Counted from the first letter of the stretch, positions 42,606 to 50,060 are shown. The stretch is DNA of 64,000 nt from Olleya marilimosa CAM030 (GCF_000518485.1 NZ_JADR01000001.1:682001-746000), one strand, 5' to 3'. The notes: generated from the sequence alone by a model not told the origin. Numbers and translations are program-made.

Positions 42606-42821
42606 ATGACCAAAAAAAACATCCTTCAAAATCCGACAAAAGCAAACTTGATAGTATTTACTTTATTATGGATGGTATCTGTTGTTTTAATTATATTAAG
42701 CGTTACAGACTTATTTACACAAACTGTTTTTCAAAAAAGATATATACCTGTTTTTATAATAGTTTTAGCGTTATCTAGAGTAATAGCTAAACTGTATTTT
42801 AATTACTTTAAAAACAAATAG
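42606..42821 (+). CDS. Small membrane protein, two transmembrane helices
   Basis: A 71-residue protein with two hydrophobic helices (about 15-35, LIVFTLLWMVSVVLIILSV, and 48-62, YIPVFIIVLALSRVIA) and basic ends. I recognise no family. It starts 17 bp after the secreted protein gene, in the same direction, which supports it as a real gene. Start at ATG with a typical A-rich leader. Confidence 0.6.
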   Translation: MTKKNILQNPTKANLIVFTLLWMVSVVLIILSVTDLFTQTVFQKRYIPVFIIVLALSRVIAKLYFNYFKNK

Positions 42822-42904
42822 AAATTGCTTGAGGTCATTTTAGAGTTTAAAACATAAATATTCATAAACTAAAAACCCTTTAATCTACACAATACAACAA
42901 CCCA

Positions 42905-43138
42905 ATGTTTATAGATCAAGAACAAATTTTTAAAGACGTACTTTCTAAATTAGAAGGTAAAATTAACGAACAAAGTTTTTTTAATAAGTTCTTGGAGTTA
43001 TATCCTGACGTTTGGAAAAAACATAAAACAAACTATTCAAAATTTAACCGAAGTAAACAATTTGGACAAACCATTCCGTTACCAAAACCTGAAGTTTCCT
43101 TGCGTAAAGCCATTAGATTGTGGTTACAAAAACAATAA
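42905..43138 (+). CDS. Small cytosolic protein of unknown function
   Basis: A 77-residue, lysine-rich protein with predicted helices (EQIFKDVLSKLEGKI and FFNKFLELYPDVWKKHK) and a basic C-terminus (SLRKAIRLWLQKQ). No signal or membrane segment is present. The spacing (83 bp upstream, 159 bp downstream) leaves it probably on its own. It could be a nucleic-acid-binding accessory protein, but there is no recognisable family. Confidence 0.6.
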   Translation: MFIDQEQIFKDVLSKLEGKINEQSFFNKFLELYPDVWKKHKTNYSKFNRSKQFGQTIPLPKPEVSLRKAIRLWLQKQ

Positions 43139-43224
43139 TATTGTCAGTACGACTTAATAATACCAATAACCATAGTCAAACCACAAACTTTGTAAGTAAA
43201 ATATAAAATACCAACGCAATTCCG

Positions 43225-43232
43225 TAAATTTG
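43225..43232 (+). promoter_or_regulatory. -7 promoter element of mutS2
   Basis: TAAATTTG is an exact TAnnTTTG match, 65 bp before the mutS2 ATG. Confidence 0.55.
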
Positions 43233-43297
43233 TAATGCTAAAAAAAGAATAATTAACGATTATTAAAGGTTTTCTGTTGTCACAGAAAATAAAATAG

Positions 43298-45472
43298 ATG
43301 ATAAACATTCACGAAAAAACATTACAAGATTTAGAGTTTTCTACGGTTTTAGAGCAAGTAAGCGAGTATTGCGTCACTGCTTTAGGTAACCAAAAAGCAC
43401 TAAGCATTTTACCATATAAAGATAAAGAGACACTACTTAACGCGTTACAGTTAACTAACGAGTATCTGTCGTCTTATTACAACGATAATCGCATACCAAA
43501 TCATGGTTTTGACACCATTACTAAAGAGTTGCAATTATTAAAAATAGAAAATACGTATCTAGAAACCCACAGTCTTAAAAAACTAGTGTCTATATCCTTA
43601 ACTGCTAACGATATTGTCAAATTTTTAAAAAAGTTTGACACCTATTATCCAGGTTTACATCAATACAGCACCCAAATTGAAGTCACCACTGCTATTATTG
43701 AAAAGGTGGATAGCGTTGTGGATCGTTTTGGAGACGTAAAGGATAACGCTTCGGCTTTATTACAAAACATTAGACAACAAATAAATAAGTTAAAAGGTAA
43801 AATTAACTCTAGCTTTACCTCTGCCTTAAACCAATATCACAATCTAGAATATCTAGATGATATTAGAGAGTCTGTGGTGGACAACAAACGCGTACTAGCA
43901 GTAAAAGCTATGTATAGACGTAAAGTTAAAGGTGCCATTATGGGTGGAAGTAAAACAGGAAGTATTGTTTATATCGAGCCTGAAACAACGTTACAACACA
44001 CCAGAGAACTTAATAATTTAGAATACGAAGAAAGCGAAGAAGTTGTACGTATCCTAAAAGAAGTGACTAATTACATTCGTCATTACTTACCGTTATTAGA
44101 GTTATATCAAATCTTTTTAACAGAAGTGGATGTGATTTCCGCGAAAGCGAAATACGCCAAATCCATGAACGCTATTTTACCAGAAATAAGCGAAGACAGA
44201 GAGTTATACTTACGTGATGCCTACCATCCATTACTCTATTTAAATAATTTAGAGAAAAAAGAAACTACGTTTCCGCAGACCATTGGACTAAAAGAAGACA
44301 GTAGGATTATTGTGATTTCGGGACCAAATGCTGGTGGTAAATCCATAACATTAAAAACTGTTGGTTTACTACAAGTCATGTTACAATCCGGTTTTTTAAT
44401 CCCTGTGCACGAGCGAAGCAAAGCCTTTTTATTTGATCGTATTGTTAGCGATATTGGAGATAATCAATCCATCGAGAATCATTTAAGTACCTATAGTTAC
44501 CGTTTAAAACAAATGAATTATTTCTTGAAGAAAATCAACAAGAATACATTGTTTTTAATTGACGAATTTGGTACTGGATCTGATCCAGAATTAGGAGGTG
44601 CTTTAGCTGAAACTTTTCTGGAAGAATTTTATGCTAGAAAAGCCTACGGAATTATTACCACACATTACGCTAACCTAAAAATGTTGGCTAATGAAAAGGA
44701 AGAAATGATAAACGCCAACATGATGTTTGACGAGCGTACCTTGGAACCAATGTACAAATTAGCATTAGGTCAAGCAGGTAGTAGTTTTACGTTTGAAGTT
44801 GCACAAAAAAATGGAATTCCGTATAGCTTAATTAATCGTTCTAAAAAGAAGATTGAACGCAGTAAAGTCCGTTTTGATGCCACGATAGCGAAATTACAAA
44901 AACAACGTGCTAAGCTTGAAAAAACAAGCGAATCGCTAAAGGTTAACGAAAAGAAAAAGCAAACTGAAGCTGATAAATTAGAGGAAATCAATGCTAAGAT
45001 TCAGAAAAAACTAGAAAACTATCAAGAGTTATATGACAGTAATCAACGACTGATTTATTTAGGTCAGAAAATGAATGATATAGCGGAGAAGTTTTTTAAC
45101 GATAAGAAGAAAAAAGAGTTAATGTCAGAGTTGTTTAGATTAGTACAAATTGAAAACTCTAAGCGCAAAAAAGTTACTGCAAAGCAAGCTAAAGCTGAAA
45201 AAGCTAAAGAGAAGCAAATCAAACAAGAAGCAGAAAAAAAGGTTGAAGTCATTCGTAAAAAGAAGAAAGACGCTAAAGAAAAAGAGAAAAACAAACCTGT
45301 TGCACCAAAAGCAATCTTAAAAGTTGGAGATCGCGTTAGGATGAATGATGGTCGTGCTGTTGGTACTATTGATAAGTTTGAAAAAGGCAAGGCAATTGTT
45401 AACTATGGTATGTTTACCACTAACGTCAACGTCGATGTATTGGAGCTTGTTGAAGCTGTTAAAAAGAAATAA
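43298..45472 (+). CDS. MutS2 family ATPase without Smr domain
   Basis: A 724-residue MutS2-type protein. Helical lever domains fill residues 1-310. Walker A is GPNAGGKS (342-349, ISGPNAGGKSITLKTVGLLQ), Walker B is FLIDEFGTGSDPELGGALAE, and the H-containing TTHYANLKM motif follows. After a long basic coiled coil (about 520-670) comes a KOW-like KVGDRVRMNDGRAVGTIDKF, and the protein then stops. The C-terminal Smr nuclease domain of MutS2 from Gram-positive bacteria is missing. It is an anti-recombination or ribosome-rescue ATPase without the usual nuclease. The coding region contains one copy of the dispersed GC-rich motif. Confidence 0.88.
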   Translation: MINIHEKTLQDLEFSTVLEQVSEYCVTALGNQKALSILPYKDKETLLNALQLTNEYLSSYYNDNRIPNHGFDTITKELQLLKIENTYLETHSLKKLVSISLTANDIVKFLKKFDTYYPGLHQYSTQIEVTTAIIEKVDSVVDRFGDVKDNASALLQNIRQQINKLKGKINSSFTSALNQYHNLEYLDDIRESVVDNKRVLAVKAMYRRKVKGAIMGGSKTGSIVYIEPETTLQHTRELNNLEYEESEEVVRILKEVTNYIRHYLPLLELYQIFLTEVDVISAKAKYAKSMNAILPEISEDRELYLRDAYHPLLYLNNLEKKETTFPQTIGLKEDSRIIVISGPNAGGKSITLKTVGLLQVMLQSGFLIPVHERSKAFLFDRIVSDIGDNQSIENHLSTYSYRLKQMNYFLKKINKNTLFLIDEFGTGSDPELGGALAETFLEEFYARKAYGIITTHYANLKMLANEKEEMINANMMFDERTLEPMYKLALGQAGSSFTFEVAQKNGIPYSLINRSKKKIERSKVRFDATIAKLQKQRAKLEKTSESLKVNEKKKQTEADKLEEINAKIQKKLENYQELYDSNQRLIYLGQKMNDIAEKFFNDKKKKELMSELFRLVQIENSKRKKVTAKQAKAEKAKEKQIKQEAEKKVEVIRKKKKDAKEKEKNKPVAPKAILKVGDRVRMNDGRAVGTIDKFEKGKAIVNYGMFTTNVNVDVLELVEAVKKK
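44135..44150 (+). repeat. Dispersed GC-rich motif, copy 2
   Basis: ATTTCCGCGAAAGCGA, identical over 16 bases to the copy at 21819-21834, and in the same reading frame (ISAKA) in both genes. Confidence 0.6.
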
Positions 45473-45495
45473 AAATAAGTAACAAAATGCTCCAC

Positions 45496-45544
45496 AACGT
45501 CACTTCATGTGATGTGTGAGGCACGGGTAAATTGTATCGAGAAG
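45496..45544 (+). repeat. REP-like element, copy 1
   Basis: A 49-bp unit starting AACGTCACTTC and ending TGTATCGAGAAG; 6 differences from the consensus (copies 2 and 4). First of three units at a constant 69-bp period. Confidence 0.8.
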
Positions 45545-45564
45545 TTTATAAAGTAAAACTCTAC

Positions 45565-45613
45565 AACGTCACTTCGAGTGGTTTGTGAGGCACGAGCAAA
45601 TTGTATCGAGAAG
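45565..45613 (+). repeat. REP-like element, copy 2
   Basis: Identical over 49 bp to the copy at 46154-46202 beyond the GIY-YIG gene. The unit contains CACT-TCG-AGTG, a small stem-loop. It is separated from its neighbours by a 20-bp AT-rich spacer that is itself repeated. Confidence 0.85.
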
Positions 45614-45633
45614 TTTATAAAGTAAAACTCCCC

Positions 45634-45682
45634 AACGTCACTTCAAGTGGTTTGTGTGGCACGAACAAATTGTATCGAGAAG
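45634..45682 (+). repeat. REP-like element, copy 3
   Basis: Three differences from copy 2. It is the unit nearest the GIY-YIG gene, whose ATG is 52 bp further on. Confidence 0.85.
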
Positions 45683-45733
45683 CCTATAAAATAAGTTATA
45701 TACTAAAAAGTCATTAATTTCATATATTTAAAA

Positions 45734-46024
45734 ATGAAATTATCCTATGTCTATATATTAAAATGTTCGGATAACACCTATTATACAGGAGTTACATCAA
45801 ATCTTAGTAATCGATTAATTGAACATCAAGAAGGTAAACACCTTAAAAGTTACACCTATTCTAGACGACCCATTGAGTTAAAATTTTATGCCGAATTTAC
45901 CGATATCAACGTTGCTATTGCTACTGAGAAACAAATAAAAAAATGGTCAAAATCAAAAAAACTAGCATTAATTAATAATGATTTTGATAAGCTACCTAAT
46001 TTAGCTAAGAAAATTTTTAAATGA
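45734..46024 (+). CDS. GIY-YIG endonuclease domain protein flanked by REP-like repeats
   Basis: A 96-residue single-domain GIY-YIG protein of the YhbQ/UPF0213 group. YVYILKCSDNTYYTGVTSNLSNRLIEH carries the catalytic pieces (Y-V-Y in place of GIY, Y-T-G in place of YIG, and Arg27). The C-terminal KKWSKSKKLALINNDFDKLPNL is the family tail. Such proteins cut or bind DNA; the role in cells is not settled. REP-like repeats lie on both sides: three direct units before, and one direct plus two inverted units after. That arrangement resembles a nuclease gene that moves or maintains its own repeats. Confidence 0.88.
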   Translation: MKLSYVYILKCSDNTYYTGVTSNLSNRLIEHQEGKHLKSYTYSRRPIELKFYAEFTDINVAIATEKQIKKWSKSKKLALINNDFDKLPNLAKKIFK

Positions 46025-46046
46025 AATTTTAGCAGTAACGTATAAT

Positions 46047-46110
46047 GTTCTCGATACACTTCTCCTATGTCGAAGCACTCGAACTGACGTGATGTGATTA
46101 CTCAAATGCT
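46047..46110 (-). repeat. REP-like element, inverted copy 5
   Basis: GTTCTCGATACAC (46047-46059) and CACTCGAACTGACGT (46076-46090) are the inverted ends of the REP-like unit. The middle differs from copies 1-4 but matches copy 6. A tail of about 20 bp (ATTACTCAAATG within it) is also shared with copy 6. Confidence 0.75.
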
Positions 46111-46153
46111 AAAGTAATTAATCTAAGTGTAATTGATAATTCATTACACTATA

Positions 46154-46202
46154 ACGTCACTTCGAGTGGTTTGTGAGGCACGAGCAAATTGTATCGAGAA
46201 GC
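46154..46202 (+). repeat. REP-like element, copy 4
   Basis: Identical to copy 2 over all 49 bp. Together with copy 6 (46233-46276), which is inverted and 30 bp away, it can fold into a long hairpin whose arms pair TGTATCGAGAA with TTCTCGATACA. Confidence 0.85.
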
Positions 46203-46232
46203 GCATGAAATAAATAAACTACAAAGTAAAAG

Positions 46233-46297
46233 TTCTCGATACACGTCTCCAAAATCAAAGCACTCGAACTGACGTAATGTTATTACTCAAATGTTAC
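46233..46297 (-). repeat. REP-like element, inverted copy 6
   Basis: Begins GTTCTCGATACAC and contains CACTCGAACTGACGT (46262-46276), then the same tail as copy 5. Its end touches the stop codon of the DUF962 gene (46297). Confidence 0.75.
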
Positions 46298-46755
46298 TAC
46301 TTACCAAACAGTTTATACATAACCCAAGCAGGTCCAACTAATAAAAACTGTAAATCATCAATAAAACTAGGTTTTTGACCCTCTACTTTATGACCATAAA
46401 ACTGACCAATCCAAGCTACAATAAATAACACTAAAGAGAAATAAACTAAAGAAACATATTGCGCAATAACATAGTTAAGTACAAGACAAAAAGCAGAAAA
46501 CAATAACATTTGTATCCCAACTTTTACAGACAGTCTAAAATAAAATAACACCAAGGTTAAAACTAGTAAAACAAAAGCCCAATTAGCAATTATGGGATGA
46601 GGTAAAATCGAGTTTAAAACACCACTAGGTATTGACATAAACAAACCAACAACGCTAAAAAATATAGCTGGCACACATATGTAATGAATAGAAATATTGG
46701 TTGGATTTTGATGACTGACCGCATAACTATCAAACCACTGTTGTAAAGTTCTCAT
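46297..46755 (-). CDS. DUF962 / Mpo1-like membrane protein
   Basis: A 152-residue protein with four hydrophobic segments. The N-terminal QQWFDSYAVSHQNPTNISIHYICVP carries the conserved H-x-N-x-x-N-x-x-x-H pattern of the DUF962/YGL010w (Mpo1) family. The middle has WIGQFYGHKVEGQKPSF, a second family His motif. Yeast Mpo1 is a Fe-dependent 2-hydroxy fatty acid dioxygenase; the bacterial role is unproven. Its stop abuts the last REP-like unit. Confidence 0.85.
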   Translation of the reverse strand: MRTLQQWFDSYAVSHQNPTNISIHYICVPAIFFSVVGLFMSIPSGVLNSILPHPIIANWAFVLLVLTLVLFYFRLSVKVGIQMLLFSAFCLVLNYVIAQYVSLVYFSLVLFIVAWIGQFYGHKVEGQKPSFIDDLQFLLVGPAWVMYKLFGK

Positions 46756-46783
46756 ATTATTGATTTTTGTAAATATATTAATT

Positions 46784-46791
46784 TATTTTTG
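46784..46791 (+). promoter_or_regulatory. -7-like element before the DCC gene
   Basis: TATTTTTG matches TAnnTTTG but ends only 4 bp before the ATG at 46796, so the transcript would be almost leaderless; the box may be fortuitous. Confidence 0.35.
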
Positions 46792-46795
46792 TGAT

Positions 46796-47212
46796 ATGCA
46801 AAATTTACCAAACGACAAATCACTTATACTTTTTGATGGTGTGTGCAACCTTTGCAACACATCTGTCCAATTTGTTATAAAACACGATACTAAAAATAAG
46901 TATCTATTTGCACCTTTACAAAGTAATATTGGACAAGCAATTATCCAAAAATATAACTTGGATACTAGCAAAACGGACTCCATACTACTCTACTCCAATA
47001 CTAAAGGCTTAAAGGCTAAATCTACTGCAGCTTTAATTATAGCTGCTAACTTAGGGTTTCCAACAAATATGTTAGGTATCTTTTTAATAGTGCCTACTTT
47101 TATTAGAAATTGGGTTTATGACTTTGTAGCTAAAAACCGTTACAAATGGTATGGCAAAAAGGAGGCGTGTATGATACCTACACCAGAACTAAAAGCTAAA
47201 TTTTTAGATTAA
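46796..47212 (+). CDS. DCC-family thiol-disulfide oxidoreductase-like protein (DUF393)
   Basis: About 138 residues from the ATG at 46796; the longer frame to 46760 adds 12 hydrophobic residues that overlap the divergent promoter region. ILFDGVCNLCNTSVQFVIKHD is the DUF393 signature with the family name Asp-Gly-Val-Cys and CxxC (Cys-Asn-Leu-Cys). A thioredoxin-like strand order follows. Function is not established; related proteins are thought to be thiol-disulfide oxidoreductases. It is divergent from DUF962. Confidence 0.85.
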   Translation: MQNLPNDKSLILFDGVCNLCNTSVQFVIKHDTKNKYLFAPLQSNIGQAIIQKYNLDTSKTDSILLYSNTKGLKAKSTAALIIAANLGFPTNMLGIFLIVPTFIRNWVYDFVAKNRYKWYGKKEACMIPTPELKAKFLD

Positions 47213-47281
47213 TAGGCTTTAACTCATCCAAAAGGATGGTTCCCTCGATAAAAGCATCACTTTACTCAATTATAATTTTAT

Positions 47282-47297
47282 AACACTAGTTAGTGTT
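47282..47297 (+). promoter_or_regulatory. Palindrome directly upstream of the ncRNA promoter
   Basis: AACACTA-GT-TAGTGTT is a perfect dyad that ends one base before the -7 box at 47299. A protein bound there would cover the spacer, so it may control the RNA. Confidence 0.55.
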
Positions 47298-47298
47298 T

Positions 47299-47306
47299 TA
47301 ACTTTG
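47299..47306 (+). promoter_or_regulatory. -7 promoter element of the candidate ncRNA
   Basis: TAACTTTG is an exact TAnnTTTG match; transcription would begin near 47312, about 13 nt before the closing stem. Confidence 0.6.
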
Positions 47307-47311
47307 AGTAT

Positions 47312-47460
47312 GAGGTTGGTTATAGCCTCAAAGCAATTAGGTTAGCTCAAGCCTTGCTTCTGTTAGTAGGGAATAGATTGAGTTTTAGTTTAAGGAATGT
47401 CTACCCTTAAATTAGCAGAGTGCTATACTTAGGACAATTAATTGCTTTGAGGCTTTTTAT
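47312..47460 (+). ncRNA. Candidate structured small RNA, about 149 nt
   Basis: A 15-bp perfect closing stem pairs GCCTCAAAGCAATTA (47325-47339) with TAATTGCTTTGAGGC (47439-47453), followed by TTTTTATTT. Nested inside are TAGC/GCTA (47343-47346 with 47422-47425), TCTGTTA/TAGCAGA (47359-47365 with 47413-47419, one G-U) and the hairpin TTTAAGG/CCTTAAA (47389-47395 with 47405-47411, 9-nt loop). A promoter lies just upstream and there is no ORF. The overall shape, a rod with a large asymmetric bulge, is 6S-RNA-like, but the family is not identified. Confidence 0.62.
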
Positions 47461-47492
47461 TTAAGTACAAAGCTTAATTAAAAGTTGGTTAA

Positions 47493-48647
47493 CTAAGCTT
47501 TCAATATCTTTTTTAATAAATTATAAGCAGCTTTCTCCATTTGATCCATTTCACCATCTGCAAAAGCCATAAGCTTTATATCTGCAAATAGGTCTGCAAA
47601 ATCATTACGATAATAATCATGAGATTTAACTGCTTCAATAATATTTTGAATACTTTGATAGTCGTTATCTTCTTCAAATTTTTCGTGCACACGATTATAA
47701 ACGTCCTTATTAACTCTAGAAAGAATGTACTCTTTTTCTTTTTTAGTTTCGTCTAAATCAGAATGTGCTATAAAAATTAAAATATAAGCTAATAATTCGT
47801 CCTTAGACCATGTGTTTGGTTGATTCATTTTTAATGATTTTAAAGTTCCGTATTCCGTCCACGATCCATCGTAAACACTATTATTATAACCTATAATTGT
47901 TGCTGCCAAGCTTAAAATAGATGCTGTTATACCAGAACCACAACTAAAGACCAAGTGTTGATTTTCTTTTAAAATAGTACTAAATATTAACTGTAAATCT
48001 TCTTTAGACTTTAATTTATTACCATCTAAAATAGCTTCATGAGGTAAATTTATAGAATTTGGTATCGTTCCTGATCGTAATCCAGCTCTAGGCTCGGCAA
48101 CTTTACTAGTAAATCTATCTTTTGATCTAGCATCTATAATAGCAAAATCAGGATCTTTACTAATGGCTTCAAGCGACTCAAAATAGACTACATTACTTGG
48201 ATTATATTTTGTAGTAAAATTATCTGGTTTATAGTCTAAATTATGTGTTTTTTCTGTTTTATAACCTTGTGCTTCCCATTCTGGCAAACCACCATCTAAA
48301 ACTGCAACATTATTATGTCCAAACGTTTTAAGTAACCACCAAGCACGTGGACTAGAATAAATTCCTAAAGCATCATAAACAACAATATAACTATCGTTAT
48401 TAATCCCTAAACGTTGTGCTTCTGTTTCAAACTGTACTTCTGAAGGTATGGTATTAGGAAACCTTGCATTAACGTCACTAAAAGCATTTTTTATATCAAA
48501 AAATCGCGCATTAGGAATTTGGTTAATATTTGCTTCTGAAGATGTACCTCCTACTTTGGAAATAGTTGCATCTAGTATAATCAGTTTTGCATGATTACAA
48601 TTAGCTTTTAACCAATCTACCGAAACTAAATTACCAAATCCTTCCAT
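47493..48647 (-). CDS. 3-mercaptopyruvate/thiosulfate sulfurtransferase fused to a TerB-like domain
   Basis: A 384-residue protein. Residues 1-280 are two rhodanese domains. The second has the active-site loop CGSGITAS with Cys236; CGSG(V/I)TA is the mercaptopyruvate sulfurtransferase form. The first domain has the inactive structural role seen in the family. Residues about 285-384 add a helical TerB/DjlA-like domain (ELLAYILIFIAHSDL, DIKLMAFADGEMDQMEKAAY), which usually occurs alone or near tellurite-resistance genes. Sulfur transfer and thiol metabolism are the expected activity; the extra domain is odd and may tether it to a metal- or membrane-stress complex. Confidence 0.87.
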   Translation of the reverse strand: MEGFGNLVSVDWLKANCNHAKLIILDATISKVGGTSSEANINQIPNARFFDIKNAFSDVNARFPNTIPSEVQFETEAQRLGINNDSYIVVYDALGIYSSPRAWWLLKTFGHNNVAVLDGGLPEWEAQGYKTEKTHNLDYKPDNFTTKYNPSNVVYFESLEAISKDPDFAIIDARSKDRFTSKVAEPRAGLRSGTIPNSINLPHEAILDGNKLKSKEDLQLIFSTILKENQHLVFSCGSGITASILSLAATIIGYNNSVYDGSWTEYGTLKSLKMNQPNTWSKDELLAYILIFIAHSDLDETKKEKEYILSRVNKDVYNRVHEKFEEDNDYQSIQNIIEAVKSHDYYRNDFADLFADIKLMAFADGEMDQMEKAAYNLLKKILKA

Positions 48648-48701
48648 AATTAATATTTATTTAGGTTTGCTCCTCCTTTTGATTGTAATAAAACTAAAGG
48701 T

Positions 48702-50024
48702 TTATTTCACATTTTCATAATTATCATCCCATTCTTTAGCCTTAGGATTATCATGTAGCTTACCTAAAGATTTAGCAACTAGCATGGACACTGTAGCATC
48801 ACCTGTAACATTAACTACAGTTCTGCACATATCTAATGGTCTGTCTACAGCAAAGATTAAGGCTAATCCAATAGGCAATAACTCTGCTGGAAAACCAATA
48901 GCTTCTAATACAATAACTAACATAACCATACCAGCACTTGGTACTGCAGCACTACCTATTGAAGCTAATAAAGCAGTACCTACAATAACTAATTGATTTG
49001 TAAAAGTTAACCCTTCTGGCCAAATAACTTGCATAATAAATACAGCAGCAATACCTTGGTATAAACTTGTACCATCCATATTAACCGTTGCTCCAACAGG
49101 TAAAACAAATCCTGCTACCTCTTTATCTACTCCTAAATGTTCTTCTACACGCTCCATAGTTACTGGTAATGTTGCAGCACTGCTTGATGTAGAAAATGCC
49201 AATAATTGTGCTGGACTAAATTGTTTTAAAAACCATAGAGGTGATTTTTTAGTAACCACTTTAACTAACATTAAATAAAAGCAAATCATTAAAAATAAAC
49301 CAAATACTACACAAGCTGCATAACCTAACAATTTAACTAATATGGTAGTATCATCAAAAGCGATAATAACGTTTGCCATTAGTGCAAATACAGCGTATGG
49401 CGCAAATAACATAATTAAGTCAACCATTTTCATAACTACTTCATTTAAAGAATCAAAGAAGTCTATTAATGGTTTGGCTTTTTTCTCCGGAATTAATAGT
49501 AAGCATATACCCACAAATAAGGCAAAGAAAATAACTTGTAACATAGCTGGCTCAGCAAACGAATTAAATATATTACTAGGAAAAATATCTACTAATGGTT
49601 GCAATGGACCAGCTTCTTTAGTCACTTTTGCCTTACCAATCATAACATCTGCATTACCTTGGTATGCTGTTTTAATGTTCTCGATTGTGTCTTGAGGCAT
49701 TCCTGTACCTGGTTTAACAATATTTACAATACTTAAACCAATAACTATAGCAATAACAGTTGTCCCAATATAAATTCCTATGGTACGTAAGCCCATAGAT
49801 TTTATTTTAGAAATATCTTTTAAGTCAGAAATTCCTTTTATAAGTGATGCTAATATTAACGGAACAGCAATCAATTTTAATAAATTAATAAAAATAGTTC
49901 CAAAAGGTGCTATCCAATCTCCAACAAAACCTCTACCTCCATCAACGCTATTCATTAAAAATCCAAAAATGATACCTAATATCATTCCTATTATAATTTT
50001 CCAGTGTAATGCAAGTTTTTTCAT
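48702..50024 (-). CDS. Dicarboxylate/amino acid:cation symporter (DAACS, GltP-like)
   Basis: A 440-residue transporter with about eight membrane helices and two re-entrant hairpins. The diagnostic serine-rich loop is FSTSSSAATLPVTMERV and the second hairpin motif is GATVNMDGTSLYQG, as in GltPh/EAAT. IFAVDRPLDMCRTVVNVTGDA marks the substrate-binding helix (Asp and Arg residues there bind the amino-acid substrate in the family). It imports glutamate, aspartate or C4-dicarboxylate with Na+ or H+. It lies 54 bp downstream of nothing in its own direction and is probably monocistronic. Confidence 0.92.
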   Translation of the reverse strand: MKKLALHWKIIIGMILGIIFGFLMNSVDGGRGFVGDWIAPFGTIFINLLKLIAVPLILASLIKGISDLKDISKIKSMGLRTIGIYIGTTVIAIVIGLSIVNIVKPGTGMPQDTIENIKTAYQGNADVMIGKAKVTKEAGPLQPLVDIFPSNIFNSFAEPAMLQVIFFALFVGICLLLIPEKKAKPLIDFFDSLNEVVMKMVDLIMLFAPYAVFALMANVIIAFDDTTILVKLLGYAACVVFGLFLMICFYLMLVKVVTKKSPLWFLKQFSPAQLLAFSTSSSAATLPVTMERVEEHLGVDKEVAGFVLPVGATVNMDGTSLYQGIAAVFIMQVIWPEGLTFTNQLVIVGTALLASIGSAAVPSAGMVMLVIVLEAIGFPAELLPIGLALIFAVDRPLDMCRTVVNVTGDATVSMLVAKSLGKLHDNPKAKEWDDNYENVK

Positions 50025-50060
50025 ATCTATTGGTTGTATTTCCTTTTAAAAAGTACTGTT

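Noticed and set aside
45496-45702. CRISPR-like array
   Set aside because: The repeats are 49 bp with conserved 20-bp spacers. Spacers in a CRISPR would differ and be of 30-40 bp, and no cas gene is near.
47221-47238. CATCC/GGATG hairpin as terminator of the DCC gene
   Set aside because: Only 5 bp and no T-tract.
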